Below, piece after piece: positions 1 to 7,454 of a stretch of DNA of 19,976 nt. The translations under genes were made by a program, and so were the position numbers. Source of the stretch: an uncultured Lachnospiraceae bacterium (GTDB lineage: Bacteria; Bacillota; Clostridia; Lachnospirales; Lachnospiraceae); NCBI GenBank assembly GCA_910587305.1, contig CAJUKV010000055.1, positions 1 through 19,976 of the forward strand, given 5' to 3'. How positions within the stretch are numbered: the stretch's first letter is position 1; each line of letters begins with the position of its first letter. The notes below the pieces were generated by a model. The model was not told the DNA's origin, did not search any database, and saw only the letters and a list, made by a program, of their open reading frames with translations.

Positions 1-35
1 TGTTTACGACGTTTTACTCTTTTTGGCATTAACAT
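1..35 (-). CDS. rplP: 50S ribosomal protein L16, N-terminal fragment
   Basis: Only the first codons are inside the window. Reading the minus strand from 35 gives MLMPKRVKRRK, the characteristic start of L16, which helps shape the A-site and peptidyl-transferase region of the large subunit. The ATG at 35 shares a base with the rpsC stop codon (TAATG), so the two are probably translationally coupled. An ATG at 29 would also fit, but MLMPKRV is the usual Firmicutes start. The gene continues beyond the left edge. Confidence 0.85.
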   Translation of the reverse strand, partial: MLMPKRVKRRK

Positions 36-700
36 TATTTATCGCTCCCTTCCTGCTTTTCTTCATTCTTCTTGGTAGGAAGTACCTCACCCTTGTAAAT
101 CCATACCTTAACCCCTACCTTGCCGTAGGTGGTATCAGCTTCTGCAAAACCATAATCAATATCGGCACGCAATGTCTGAAGAGGGATCGTGCCTTCGCTG
201 TAGAACTCCGTACGGGCCATATCCGCACCGCCAAGTCGTCCGGACACGGAAGTCTTAATACCCTGCGCTCCTGCCTTCATGGTTCTGCCCATGCAGGACT
301 TCATAGCGCGTCTGAAGGAAATACGGTTCTCCAACTGCTGGGCAATGTTTTCCGCAACGAGCTGGGCGTCCTTATCCGGTCTTTTGATTTCCTTGATATC
401 TACCAATACCCTTTTTCCGGTCATCTTGCAAAGTTCTTTTTTGGTTACTTCAATTTCAGCTCCGCCCTTGCCGATTACCACGCCGGGCTTTGCCGTATAA
501 ATAACTACCTTCACTCTGTCGGAAGCTCTCTCGATTTCAATTCTGGAAACTCCGGCGCTGTATAATTTCTTTTTAAGGAATTTTCTGATCTCATAATCTT
601 CTACCAGGAAATCAGAAAAATCCGCTTCTGCATACCACTTAGAATCCCAATCCTTAATAATGCCGACTCTGAGGCCGTGAGGATTAACTTTCTGTCCCAT
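35..700 (-). CDS. rpsC: 30S ribosomal protein S3
   Basis: This encodes a 221-residue S3, the head protein at the mRNA entry channel. It starts MGQKVNPHGLRVGIIKDWDS, the standard S3 opening. The type II KH domain shows the GKGG turn in VVIGKGGAEIEV. The C-terminal half carries RMKSCMGRTM-like and GRLGGADMAR motifs and ends in a Lys/Glu-rich tail, all typical for the family, and the length is normal. A GAAAGGAG ribosome binding site precedes the ATG. It lies 31 bp after rplV and its stop overlaps the rplP start, as expected within an S10 operon. Confidence 0.98.
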   Translation of the reverse strand: MGQKVNPHGLRVGIIKDWDSKWYAEADFSDFLVEDYEIRKFLKKKLYSAGVSRIEIERASDRVKVVIYTAKPGVVIGKGGAEIEVTKKELCKMTGKRVLVDIKEIKRPDKDAQLVAENIAQQLENRISFRRAMKSCMGRTMKAGAQGIKTSVSGRLGGADMARTEFYSEGTIPLQTLRADIDYGFAEADTTYGKVGVKVWIYKGEVLPTKKNEEKQEGSDK

Positions 701-731
701 AAAATTAGTTTACTCCTTTCTTACACCTGTG

Positions 732-1136
732 TTATCTTGCATCCAAGACAACCGTAATATGGCTCATTCTCTTTTCGATTCTGTAAGCCCTGCCCTGTGC
801 ACGCGGTTTCACTCTCTTCATCGTAGGTCCCTTATTCGCATAACATTCCGCTATATAAAGGTGCTCCGGATTCGGATACTTCGTAGGATCCTGGCTGTAC
901 AAATACTCTGCATTTGCACGAGCTGACTCTAATAATTTTTTGATAATGCCGGAAGCATACCTGGGATTGTAGGTTAAAATTCCCAAGGCAGTTTCCACAT
1001 CTTTGCCTCTGATGGCGTCTAAAACGAAACAAGCTTTCTGGACAGACACTCTCGCGTAAGATAACTTAGCCGAAGGTCTTGTGTCTTTCTGCGCATTTCT
1101 TTCTCTTTTAATTTGGGATCTATGTCCTTTTGCCAT
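732..1136 (-). CDS. rplV: 50S ribosomal protein L22
   Basis: L22 lines the nascent-peptide exit tunnel. The body is recognisable from LDAIRGKDVETAL, the ESARANAEY region and the C-terminal GRAYRIEKRMSHITVVL tunnel hairpin. At 134 residues it is longer than the roughly 110-115 of Bacillus or E. coli L22. It has a basic N-terminal extension of about 19 residues (MAKGHRSQIKRERNAQKD) and an insertion near YSQDPTKYPNPEH. The family motif usually written SPxKAR reads SVQKAC here. GGAGG lies just upstream of the ATG, so the long start is well supported. It sits between rpsS and rpsC in canonical order. Confidence 0.97.
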   Translation of the reverse strand: MAKGHRSQIKRERNAQKDTRPSAKLSYARVSVQKACFVLDAIRGKDVETALGILTYNPRYASGIIKKLLESARANAEYLYSQDPTKYPNPEHLYIAECYANKGPTMKRVKPRAQGRAYRIEKRMSHITVVLDAR

Positions 1137-1152
1137 GATAAAACCTCCTATC

Positions 1153-1434
1153 TTATCTTACTTTGGACTTCTTCTCGTCTTTGCCGTGTCCTCTGTAGGT
1201 TCTGGTTGCAACAAACTCGCCAAGCTTATGTCCAACCATATCCTCCGTTACATATACAGGCACATGCTTTCTTCCGTCGTGTACTGCAAATGTGTGTCCC
1301 ACAAAAGAGGGGAAGATTGTAGAACGACGGGACCAGGTCTTAATAACCTGCTTTTGTCCTGCTGCATTCATTGCATCTACTTTTTTCAGCAGACTTGCAT
1401 CTGCAAAAGGTCCTTTTTTCAGTGATCTAGCCAT
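1153..1434 (-). CDS. rpsS: 30S ribosomal protein S19
   Basis: A 93-residue S19, normal length, starting MARSLKKGPFADASLLKKVD. It forms a complex with S13 in the head of the small subunit and contacts the A-site region. TWSRRSTIFPSFVGHTFAVHDG and the GHKLGEF region are family hallmarks. The ribosome binding site is a strong GGAGGAG. It lies 18 bp after rplB and 16 bp before rplV, so all three should share a transcript. Confidence 0.98.
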   Translation of the reverse strand: MARSLKKGPFADASLLKKVDAMNAAGQKQVIKTWSRRSTIFPSFVGHTFAVHDGRKHVPVYVTEDMVGHKLGEFVATRTYRGHGKDEKKSKVR

Positions 1435-1452
1435 TTCTTCTCTCCTCCTTCA

Positions 1453-2295
1453 TTATTTGATGGCCCTGCCGTCTCTTCTTCTTACGATTAACTTGTTAGA
1501 AGCTTTTTTCTTTCTACGTGTCTTAAGACCAAGAGCAGGCTTGCCCCAAGGTGTGCTGGGACCCGGACGTCCGATACCAGTCTTACCTTCACCACCACCA
1601 TGAGGATGATCGTTAGGATTCATAACGGAACCGCGTACCGTAGGACGAATGCCCATGTGGCGTTTACGTCCTGCCTTGCCAACCTTAATCAGGCTGTGGT
1701 CGCCATTGCCAACAACGCCAACCGTTGCACGGCAGATAATGGGAACCATTCTCATCTCGCCTGAGGGAAGACGAAGGGTCGCATATTTTCCTTCTTTCGC
1801 CATAAGCTGCGCGCTGTTTCCTGCGGAACGCACCAGCTGGCCGCCCTTTCCGGGATATAATTCAACGTTGTGTACCTGTGTACCAACCGGGATAGCCGCT
1901 AAGGGAAGGCAGTTTCCAATCCTTACTTCCGCTTCCGGTCCGTTCATGACCTTCATGCCGTCTTTTAATCCTTCGGGTGCAAGGATGTAGCTCTTTTCTC
2001 CGTCGACATAGGAAATCAATGCAATATTTGCGGACCTGTTAGGATCGTATTCGATTCCGACTACCGTTGCGGGAACACCGTCTTTGTTTCGTTTGAAATC
2101 TATAATTCTATATTTTCTCTTTGCGCCGCCTCCGCGATGCCTTACCGTGATTTTACCCTGATTGTTACGACCGGAATTCTTCTTTAAAGAAACAACAAGT
2201 GATTTCTCAGGCGTTGTCTTGGTGATTTCAGCGAAATCGGAGCCGGTCATATTTCTTCTGGAAGGTGTATATGGGTTATATGTCTTAATTCCCAT
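1453..2295 (-). CDS. rplB: 50S ribosomal protein L2
   Basis: This encodes a 280-residue L2, a large-subunit protein needed for subunit association and peptidyl-transferase assembly. The start at 2295 (MGIKTYNPYTPSRRNMTG) is chosen because a GAAAGGAG site lies 8 nt upstream; an ATG at 2313 would put that site inside the gene. The conserved C-terminal stretch with NPNDHPHGGGEGK carries the histidine implicated in peptidyl-transfer function. Length is normal. It is separated from rplW by about 150 bp holding two hairpins, the longest spacer among these genes. Confidence 0.98.
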   Translation of the reverse strand: MGIKTYNPYTPSRRNMTGSDFAEITKTTPEKSLVVSLKKNSGRNNQGKITVRHRGGGAKRKYRIIDFKRNKDGVPATVVGIEYDPNRSANIALISYVDGEKSYILAPEGLKDGMKVMNGPEAEVRIGNCLPLAAIPVGTQVHNVELYPGKGGQLVRSAGNSAQLMAKEGKYATLRLPSGEMRMVPIICRATVGVVGNGDHSLIKVGKAGRKRHMGIRPTVRGSVMNPNDHPHGGGEGKTGIGRPGPSTPWGKPALGLKTRRKKKASNKLIVRRRDGRAIK

Positions 2296-2359
2296 GACTC
2301 TTTCTCCTTTCAACTCTCATTTCATATCGCACTTTTCTTGTGCATAGGTTTTGATATTG

Positions 2360-2442
2360 GAAAATACGAAGTATTTTCTTTCGACCAAGCCTTAGTTGTT
2401 CTTAACTGCCGTTCTTTGGCAGTTTAGAACATCTCTTGGTCG
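2360..2442 (-). other. Two hairpins in the rplW-rplB spacer
   Basis: Hairpin 1 is GAAAATAC (2360-2367) pairing with GTATTTTC (2371-2378) across a 3-nt loop; on the transcript the loop reads UUC closed by C-G. Hairpin 2 pairs 2382-2389 (CGACCAAG) with 2435-2442, and inside it 2398-2410 with 2418-2430 (12 of 13 pairs). Neither is followed by a U tract, so they are not ordinary terminators. Possible roles are RNase processing, mRNA stabilisation or an r-protein binding site; none can be assigned from sequence. Confidence 0.6.
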
Positions 2443-2444
2443 TA

Positions 2445-2744
2445 TTATAGGCCGGTGAAGATTTCGATTTCTTTGCTGTCTTCTGTCAGCCAAACGATTG
2501 CCTTTTTGGTCTTTGCGGTCCTTCCGTATGTCATGCCGCGTCTTTTCACCTTTCCATCCATATTGATGGTATTTACCTTAGCAACCTTTGTTCCCTCGAA
2601 CATTTTTTCAACAGCTTCCTTGATCATGCTCTTGTTTGCCTCGGGATGAACAAAAAAAGTATATTTCTTTTCACTCATGCCAGCCATACTTTTTTCGGTG
2701 ATAACCGGCTTTAAGATTACGTCATAATATTGAATCGCTGCCAT
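2445..2744 (-). CDS. rplW: 50S ribosomal protein L23
   Basis: A 99-residue L23, normal length. L23 sits at the exit-tunnel mouth and docks trigger factor and SRP. It begins MAAIQYYDVILKPVITEKSM, carrying the family VITEKS motif, and YTFFVHPEANKSMIKEAVE forms the conserved core. VKRRGMTYGRTAKTKKAIV is the rRNA-binding loop. Its ATG overlaps the rplD stop codon by one base (TAATG at 2742-2746), implying translational coupling. Confidence 0.98.
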   Translation of the reverse strand: MAAIQYYDVILKPVITEKSMAGMSEKKYTFFVHPEANKSMIKEAVEKMFEGTKVAKVNTINMDGKVKRRGMTYGRTAKTKKAIVWLTEDSKEIEIFTGL

Positions 2745-3364
2745 TATGCATACACCTCCTCGATTTTGGCTACCGCATCCTTAGTCAGAACCAGAGTGTC
2801 GCCTTTCAGGATATCGTAAACATTGATTGCATTTACCTGTGTCGTCTTAACAGCAGGAATATTCCTTGCGGATAAAATAACCTTTTCGTCGTTTTCGGAT
2901 AATACAACCAGCGCTTTAGCTATTTTCAGGTTATCCATAACCGCCTTAAACTTCTTTGTCTTAATCTCGTCAAGTTTCAGTTCGTCCAATACGATCAGCT
3001 TGCCGCCCTGTACCCTGCTTGTAAGCGCGGATTTGAGCGCCGCTCTCTTTTCCTTCTTGTTTAACTTAAAGGAATAATCTCTCGGAACGGGTGCAAACAC
3101 AACGCCGCCGCCCTTCCACTGAGGTGATCTGGTTGAACCCTGCCTTGCATGGCCGGTTCCTTTCTGCCGCCAGGGCTTTCTGCCGCCTCCGGAAACCTCG
3201 GAGCGTGTTTTTGCTTTCTGTGTTCCCTGACGCTTATTGGCAAGATACTGCACCACCGACATGTGTACCAGATGTTCATTCACCCGAACGCCAAATACGG
3301 CATCGTTTAATTCGAGTGTGCCAACTTCCTTGCCTTCCATATTATAAACAGCTACGTTTGCCAT
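2744..3364 (-). CDS. rplD: 50S ribosomal protein L4
   Basis: A 206-residue L4, an early-assembling protein whose loop reaches the exit tunnel. The loop motif GGGRKPWRQKGTGHARQGSTRSP at residues about 60-80 is diagnostic, followed by PRDYSFKLNKKEKR. In E. coli L4 is also the repressor of the S10 operon; whether it does so here is unknown, but a long leader upstream of rpsJ makes some control plausible. GGAGG lies 8 nt before the start. It overlaps rplW by one base. Confidence 0.98.
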   Translation of the reverse strand: MANVAVYNMEGKEVGTLELNDAVFGVRVNEHLVHMSVVQYLANKRQGTQKAKTRSEVSGGGRKPWRQKGTGHARQGSTRSPQWKGGGVVFAPVPRDYSFKLNKKEKRAALKSALTSRVQGGKLIVLDELKLDEIKTKKFKAVMDNLKIAKALVVLSENDEKVILSARNIPAVKTTQVNAINVYDILKGDTLVLTKDAVAKIEEVYA

Positions 3365-3392
3365 TTGAATGGTCCTCCTTTCATCTACCGGC

Positions 3393-4073
3393 TTAAGCCA
3401 TCTTTACGGCTTCTTTGATTGTTACCAGGGCTTTCTTTGGTCCGGGCACGGAACCCTTAATCAAAAGAAGATTCTTCTCAGCATCCACTCTGACTACTTC
3501 CAGATTCTGTACGGTAACCTTTACGCAGCCCATATGGCCGGGCATCTTTTTGCCCTTAAACACACGGCTGGGTGAAGAACAAGCGCCGTTTGAGCCCTGA
3601 TGACGATGGAATTTGGAACCATGGGTCATGGGACCTCTGTGCTGTCCATGTCTCTTGATTGCACCCTGGAAACCTTTTCCTTTGGAAATAGCGGATGCGT
3701 CAACCATATCGCCGGCTGCGAACACATCGGCCTTGATTTCGCTTCCAAGGGTATATTCCTCGGCATTATCAAACTTGAACTCTCTGACATATCTCTTGCA
3801 GGGCACGCCCGCCTTGTCAAAATGTCCTTTCATAGCCTTGCCGACGCCATGTCTGTGGATAACTTCTTTTCTGCCGCTCTTGTCCTTGTTGACGATTCTT
3901 TCCTTCTTGTCACCAAAACCTACCTGCACTGCGCTGTAACCGTCGTTTTCCACTGTCTTAACCTGGGTTACCACGCAGGGGCCTGCGCTAAGCACGGTTA
4001 CGGGAATCAAAGTCCCGTCCTCGCCGAAGATTTGAGTCATTCCGACTTTTGTAGCTAAAATACCTTTTTTCAT
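3393..4073 (-). CDS. rplC: 50S ribosomal protein L3
   Basis: A 226-residue L3, which nucleates large-subunit assembly and reaches the peptidyl-transferase centre. The start at 4073 (MKKGILATKVGMTQIFGEDG) matches the family and is preceded by TGGAGG; an in-frame ATG at 4118 has no such support. The central GKGFQGAIKRHG and the MTHGSKFHRHQGSNG loop are conserved; the loop contains the glutamine that is N5-methylated by PrmB in some bacteria. It follows rpsJ by 83 bp. Confidence 0.98.
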   Translation of the reverse strand: MKKGILATKVGMTQIFGEDGTLIPVTVLSAGPCVVTQVKTVENDGYSAVQVGFGDKKERIVNKDKSGRKEVIHRHGVGKAMKGHFDKAGVPCKRYVREFKFDNAEEYTLGSEIKADVFAAGDMVDASAISKGKGFQGAIKRHGQHRGPMTHGSKFHRHQGSNGACSSPSRVFKGKKMPGHMGCVKVTVQNLEVVRVDAEKNLLLIKGSVPGPKKALVTIKEAVKMA

Positions 4074-4156
4074 TTCTTTACCTCCATTTGTTTCTACAGC
4101 GGGCCTCGTTTGGGCCATACTAGTGTAAGGGGTTTCAGATGAGAACGCCTTATGGC

Positions 4157-4474
4157 TTATTTGTTCTTCATCTTAATATCAATGTACACACCTGCAGGCA
4201 TTTCCAGTCTCTGCAACGCGTCCACCGTCTTAGGTGTAGGTGTGATGATATCGATCAGTCTCTTGTGGGTTCTTTGTTCGAACTGCTCTCTGGAATCTTT
4301 GTATTTGTGAACCGCCCTTAAAATGGTAACTACTTCCTTCTTGGTGGGAAGGGGTACCGGTCCGCTTACCTGTGATCCGTTCTTCTTAACTGTTTCGATG
4401 ATTTTTTTGGCAGATGCATCAACCAACTGATGATCATAAGCCTTGAGTGTGATTCTCATTACTTGACTTGCCAT
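4157..4474 (-). CDS. rpsJ: 30S ribosomal protein S10
   Basis: First gene of the operon, 105 residues. S10 also acts as NusE in transcription antitermination together with NusB. The start at 4474 (MASQVMRITLKAYDHQLVD) is the family start, with AAGGAGG about 10 nt upstream; upstream in-frame ATGs lie inside the untranslated leader. SGPVPLPTKKEVVTILR and RTHKRLIDII are conserved S10 segments. It is preceded by a leader of about 310 nt. Confidence 0.98.
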   Translation of the reverse strand: MASQVMRITLKAYDHQLVDASAKKIIETVKKNGSQVSGPVPLPTKKEVVTILRAVHKYKDSREQFEQRTHKRLIDIITPTPKTVDALQRLEMPAGVYIDIKMKNK

Positions 4475-4783
4475 AAAAAAAGCCGCCTCCTTTTCGCACT
4501 TTATCAGATTTAAGTACGACAAGCGGTGACTGTACACTCCTCCGTGCGTGTCATGCCTTCTCGAAAATTCCGTGCGGATTTCCCGCACCATTTCTATTCC
4601 GGCCTGCTTAACGCCCGTGTTTCCGCCCTCTCAGGCAGACAATATGTTTGTACAGTGACTTGCCGTCAGGTTCTTAGGTCCGGTGTTTTCTCCACCGGCC
4701 TCTTGACATTCGCTCCACGGAAAACCTGCAATGTCTCTCGGCAATGCAGCAACCTCGCGCTTCATCGCTATCATGCCACAGCA
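4475..4783 (-). promoter_or_regulatory. Long structured 5' leader of the S10 operon
   Basis: About 310 nt separate the inferred start site near 4783 from rpsJ, with no convincing coding sequence. Two clear hairpins are visible: CCGGTG/CACCGG at 4680-4698 and GTGCGG/CCGCAC at 4572-4588. CTGCA/TGCAG and GACATT/AATGTC pairings are also possible around 4702-4750. Long leaders before rpsJ are known in enterobacteria as the L4 control site. Whether this one binds L4 or responds to something else is inference. Confidence 0.5.
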
Positions 4784-4789
4784 CTAGAT

Positions 4790-4818
4790 AGTATACATGA
4801 TGTTTGTGTATCATGCAA
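4790..4818 (-). promoter_or_regulatory. Sigma-A promoter of the S10 operon
   Basis: Read on the minus strand, TTGCAT (4813-4818) and TATACT (4790-4795) are separated by exactly 17 bp. A start site near 4783 is implied. No other good hexamer pair was noticed between here and rpsJ. Confidence 0.75.
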
Positions 4819-4893
4819 GTGTTTTTTTCATTTTTTTGCACTGATTTGTAGCTATTAGGTGTGTGCCTAATAACAGTTTCACTCTAACCCCCA

Positions 4894-5046
4894 TGATTCC
4901 GCTTCGCGGAATCACAAATGCTGATGAAGAATGCCTGTTTCCCAGGGCATTCTTCTGAGTGTGAAGCTTTAAAAGTTTTTAGATGGCGTTCATAGTTACT
5001 GAATCCGGCCCATCGCGCGCGGCGAACTTTAAGAGGCCGGATTCAG
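4894..5046. repeat. Cluster of three strong inverted repeats between the por and S10 transcription units
   Basis: Repeat 1: TGATTCCGC/GCGGAATCA (4894-4914, 3-nt loop). Repeat 2: GAAGAATGCC/GGCATTCTTC (4926-4955). Repeat 3: CTGAATCCGGCC/GGCCGGATTCAG (4999-5046, 24-nt loop that is itself GC-rich). None has a clear T tract on either strand, so classical terminators are not evident, although they lie where the por transcript should end. They resemble dispersed intergenic palindromes. No gene is seen between 4860 and 5087. Confidence 0.7.
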
Positions 5047-5087
5047 CAACAATCTAATCAACGGCAAAATACTACGTTTAGCCTTCC

Positions 5088-7454
5088 TTATAATATAGGA
5101 TTTTCCGCCATAGCCTTAAGCCGGGCAAAACGCCTGTCCACTTCCTCCTGCAAATCTTTTACAATGTCCCCATAGATTTCTTTCTGTAAATGCTTCGTTC
5201 TTCCCATCATGGAAAGCCAGTCAAGGACAGGCACTTTTTTCCCTGCCTTTTCAGGATCATAATTCAAGGTGGTTTTCCCTTTTTCCACCTCATATAGAGG
5301 GAAATAGCAGCAGTCTACCGCTTTCTCGATTACTCTCCGTTCCGTGGCCGGTTTATCATTCCAGTTTAGTGGGCAGGCCGACAGCGCTTTTACGTAAGCC
5401 GTGCCCTCATTGTTTGCGTAGTAGGCCGCCTTTGCCGCCTTTTTGATAAAATCCCCGGGATTGGATTCCGCCACGGTCGCCACGTAAGGGATACCTGTAG
5501 CCGCCATTATCCGGGGCATGTCCTTGTGGAAAAAGGTCTTTCCATACTGTGCTTTGCCCACATGGGAGGTGGCGCTTCTTGCCCCTTTTGGCGTGGAATA
5601 GGAGAGCTGATACCCTGTATTCATATAACCTCCATTGTCATACTCAAATATTATCAGCCTGTGTCCCCTGAGGGCCGTTCCAAGGGCGGAGCCCATACCG
5701 ATATCCATGCCGCCGTCTCCGCTTACCATAATAAAGACGATATCTCCCGGCGGGATCTCCCCTTTTTTCTGTTTTCGATAGCAGATTTCCGCAATTCCGC
5801 TTAAAGTGGCCGCTCCGTTTTGAAACAGGTTGTGCACAAAAGGTACCTTGAAGCTGGTGCGCGGGTAAGCTGTCGTCACAATCATCCCACAGCCAGTCTG
5901 AAACAAAAGAACCACCGGATTTTCTATTGCCCGAAGAAGCAGGTTTACGTTTACCGGTATCCCGCATCCCGGACAGGCCCCATGCCCCGGCGCAAGGCGT
6001 TTGGGCACCGCCGCGGTGGCGTTTAGGCTGCCGCCGCTTACCTTTACTGTCCCGTCTTCTTCCTCCACCTTTGTAGCGCCCACCTGAGTTTTTTGCGGAC
6101 TTAGGGGGGCAAAAAAGTTATGGTTTTGGGCTGCGTTTTCCTTTTCCGTCCCCTCTTTGGTTACGCCGTAGTAGGCAAAATCCGGAGAGTCAGCATCCTC
6201 CGCCCAGGCAAACATTTTTTTTGCGTCCTCCACAAAAAAGTCTTTTCCTCCCAACCCATAAACCAGACTCTTTATGCGTATATTATGGTTTCCTCCGGCG
6301 CTATCGCTCCGGCTGCTGCCATTTGCGCAGGCACATTGTAAGCTACTGCCGACGCCCGGGTTTATCTTGTTTCCCACATTGCCATTTGTTTCGGCATTCG
6401 TATTGCTGTTTGTATTGCCGCCGGCTCTCTGCACTGCCGCCCGCACTTCAAGGGAAAGGTTCCCTCCCTTGGCGCCATAGCTGTCCTGCCGGTCCGCCAC
6501 CAGCAGGGTTTCGGCATTTTTGCAAAAGGAAGCAATCTCTTTATCGGGAAAAGGCCGCAGTGTATGGAGGGTCAGCACCCCTGCCTTTTTCCCTTTCCCC
6601 CGCAGCTCATCCACCGCCTCCAAAGCGGTATCATAGGAAGATCCCAAAAGCAGCAGCAAAGTCTCTGCATCCTGCCATTGGTATCCCTCTACCTTCTGAT
6701 AAAAGCGCCCGGACAGTTCCCCATACTCTTTAAAAAGCTCCGGCAATAGAGTGTCAGCCTTTTTCATGGCAAGGTGAAGCTGATACCTGTTATTAATCAA
6801 ATCCGGCTCATTCATGTAAGAGCCCACCGTAATGGGATGCTCTAAATCCAAAAAGGGATATTCTTCCTCCTTTGGCCCGATAAAATTCCGTACCGTCTCA
6901 TCCTTATCAAAACGCGCGCACCGCCTTTTCTGATGGCTGGTAAAAAAGCCGTCATAAGCCACCACTACGGGCAGCCGCACTTTTTCCGCCAGCTTTAAGG
7001 CAATGATATTAAAATCATATACCTCCTGAACCGAGTGGGCAAAGAGGATGGGCCAGCCTGCATTTAACATAAACATAATATCGCTGTGGTCCCCTTTGAT
7101 GGAAAGCGGACCCGATACGGTTCTGCACACCACATTCATGACCATAGGATACCGTGTACCCGACTGTACCGGGAACTGTTCGATGGCATACAAAAGCCCG
7201 TTGGCGCTGGTGGCGTTTATCACTCTGCCGCCTCCCACCGCCGCTCCGTAGCAGATGCCCGCCGCACTATGCTCCCCCTCAGCCGCAATCATAATCAAGT
7301 CGCTCTCGCCGTTTGCCCGCATAATGTCCAGATTTTCCGCAATCTGGGTGGATGGCGTAATGGGATAATAGCCCATCAGATCATAACCGATTTGCCGGAT
7401 AGCGATTGCCGCCATCTCGTTTCCGCTTGCATATTCCGTTATCTGTTTTTCCAT
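5088..7454 (-). CDS. 2-oxoacid:ferredoxin oxidoreductase, fused alpha-beta subunits
   Basis: A 788-residue polypeptide joining the alpha and beta subunits of a POR/VOR-type enzyme, which oxidatively decarboxylates a 2-oxoacid to acyl-CoA and reduces ferredoxin. Residues 1-345 are alpha: the YPITPS motif (30-35) and Arg111 in VVCRTVSGPLS match substrate-pocket positions of the family. Residues about 346-392 are a low-complexity Asn/Thr/Gly linker (NTNSNTNAETNGN). Residues about 480-788 are beta: CPGC at 494-497 for the proximal cluster region, and the TPP motif from GDGG (579-582) to YMNTG (610-614). The start follows the partner stop directly (TAAATG) with AGGTGGGG upstream. Threonine in YPITP argues for pyruvate or a related 2-oxoacid rather than oxalate; the exact substrate is not determinable. 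Confidence 0.9.
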   Translation of the reverse strand: MEKQITEYASGNEMAAIAIRQIGYDLMGYYPITPSTQIAENLDIMRANGESDLIMIAAEGEHSAAGICYGAAVGGGRVINATSANGLLYAIEQFPVQSGTRYPMVMNVVCRTVSGPLSIKGDHSDIMFMLNAGWPILFAHSVQEVYDFNIIALKLAEKVRLPVVVAYDGFFTSHQKRRCARFDKDETVRNFIGPKEEEYPFLDLEHPITVGSYMNEPDLINNRYQLHLAMKKADTLLPELFKEYGELSGRFYQKVEGYQWQDAETLLLLLGSSYDTALEAVDELRGKGKKAGVLTLHTLRPFPDKEIASFCKNAETLLVADRQDSYGAKGGNLSLEVRAAVQRAGGNTNSNTNAETNGNVGNKINPGVGSSLQCACANGSSRSDSAGGNHNIRIKSLVYGLGGKDFFVEDAKKMFAWAEDADSPDFAYYGVTKEGTEKENAAQNHNFFAPLSPQKTQVGATKVEEEDGTVKVSGGSLNATAAVPKRLAPGHGACPGCGIPVNVNLLLRAIENPVVLLFQTGCGMIVTTAYPRTSFKVPFVHNLFQNGAATLSGIAEICYRKQKKGEIPPGDIVFIMVSGDGGMDIGMGSALGTALRGHRLIIFEYDNGGYMNTGYQLSYSTPKGARSATSHVGKAQYGKTFFHKDMPRIMAATGIPYVATVAESNPGDFIKKAAKAAYYANNEGTAYVKALSACPLNWNDKPATERRVIEKAVDCCYFPLYEVEKGKTTLNYDPEKAGKKVPVLDWLSMMGRTKHLQKEIYGDIVKDLQEEVDRRFARLKAMAENPIL

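Noticed and set aside
3600..4058. Open reading frame of 152 codons on the plus strand
   Set aside because: It is fully antisense to rplC, which is certain.
4475..4591. Upstream in-frame extension of rpsJ to 4591
   Set aside because: The family start MASQVMRITL at 4474 has its own AAGGAGG; the added 39 residues show no S10 similarity and lie in the leader.
6221..6733. Open reading frame of 170 codons on the plus strand
   Set aside because: It is the complement of the fused alpha-beta gene and is rich in Cys/Pro/His/Arg with no family pattern.
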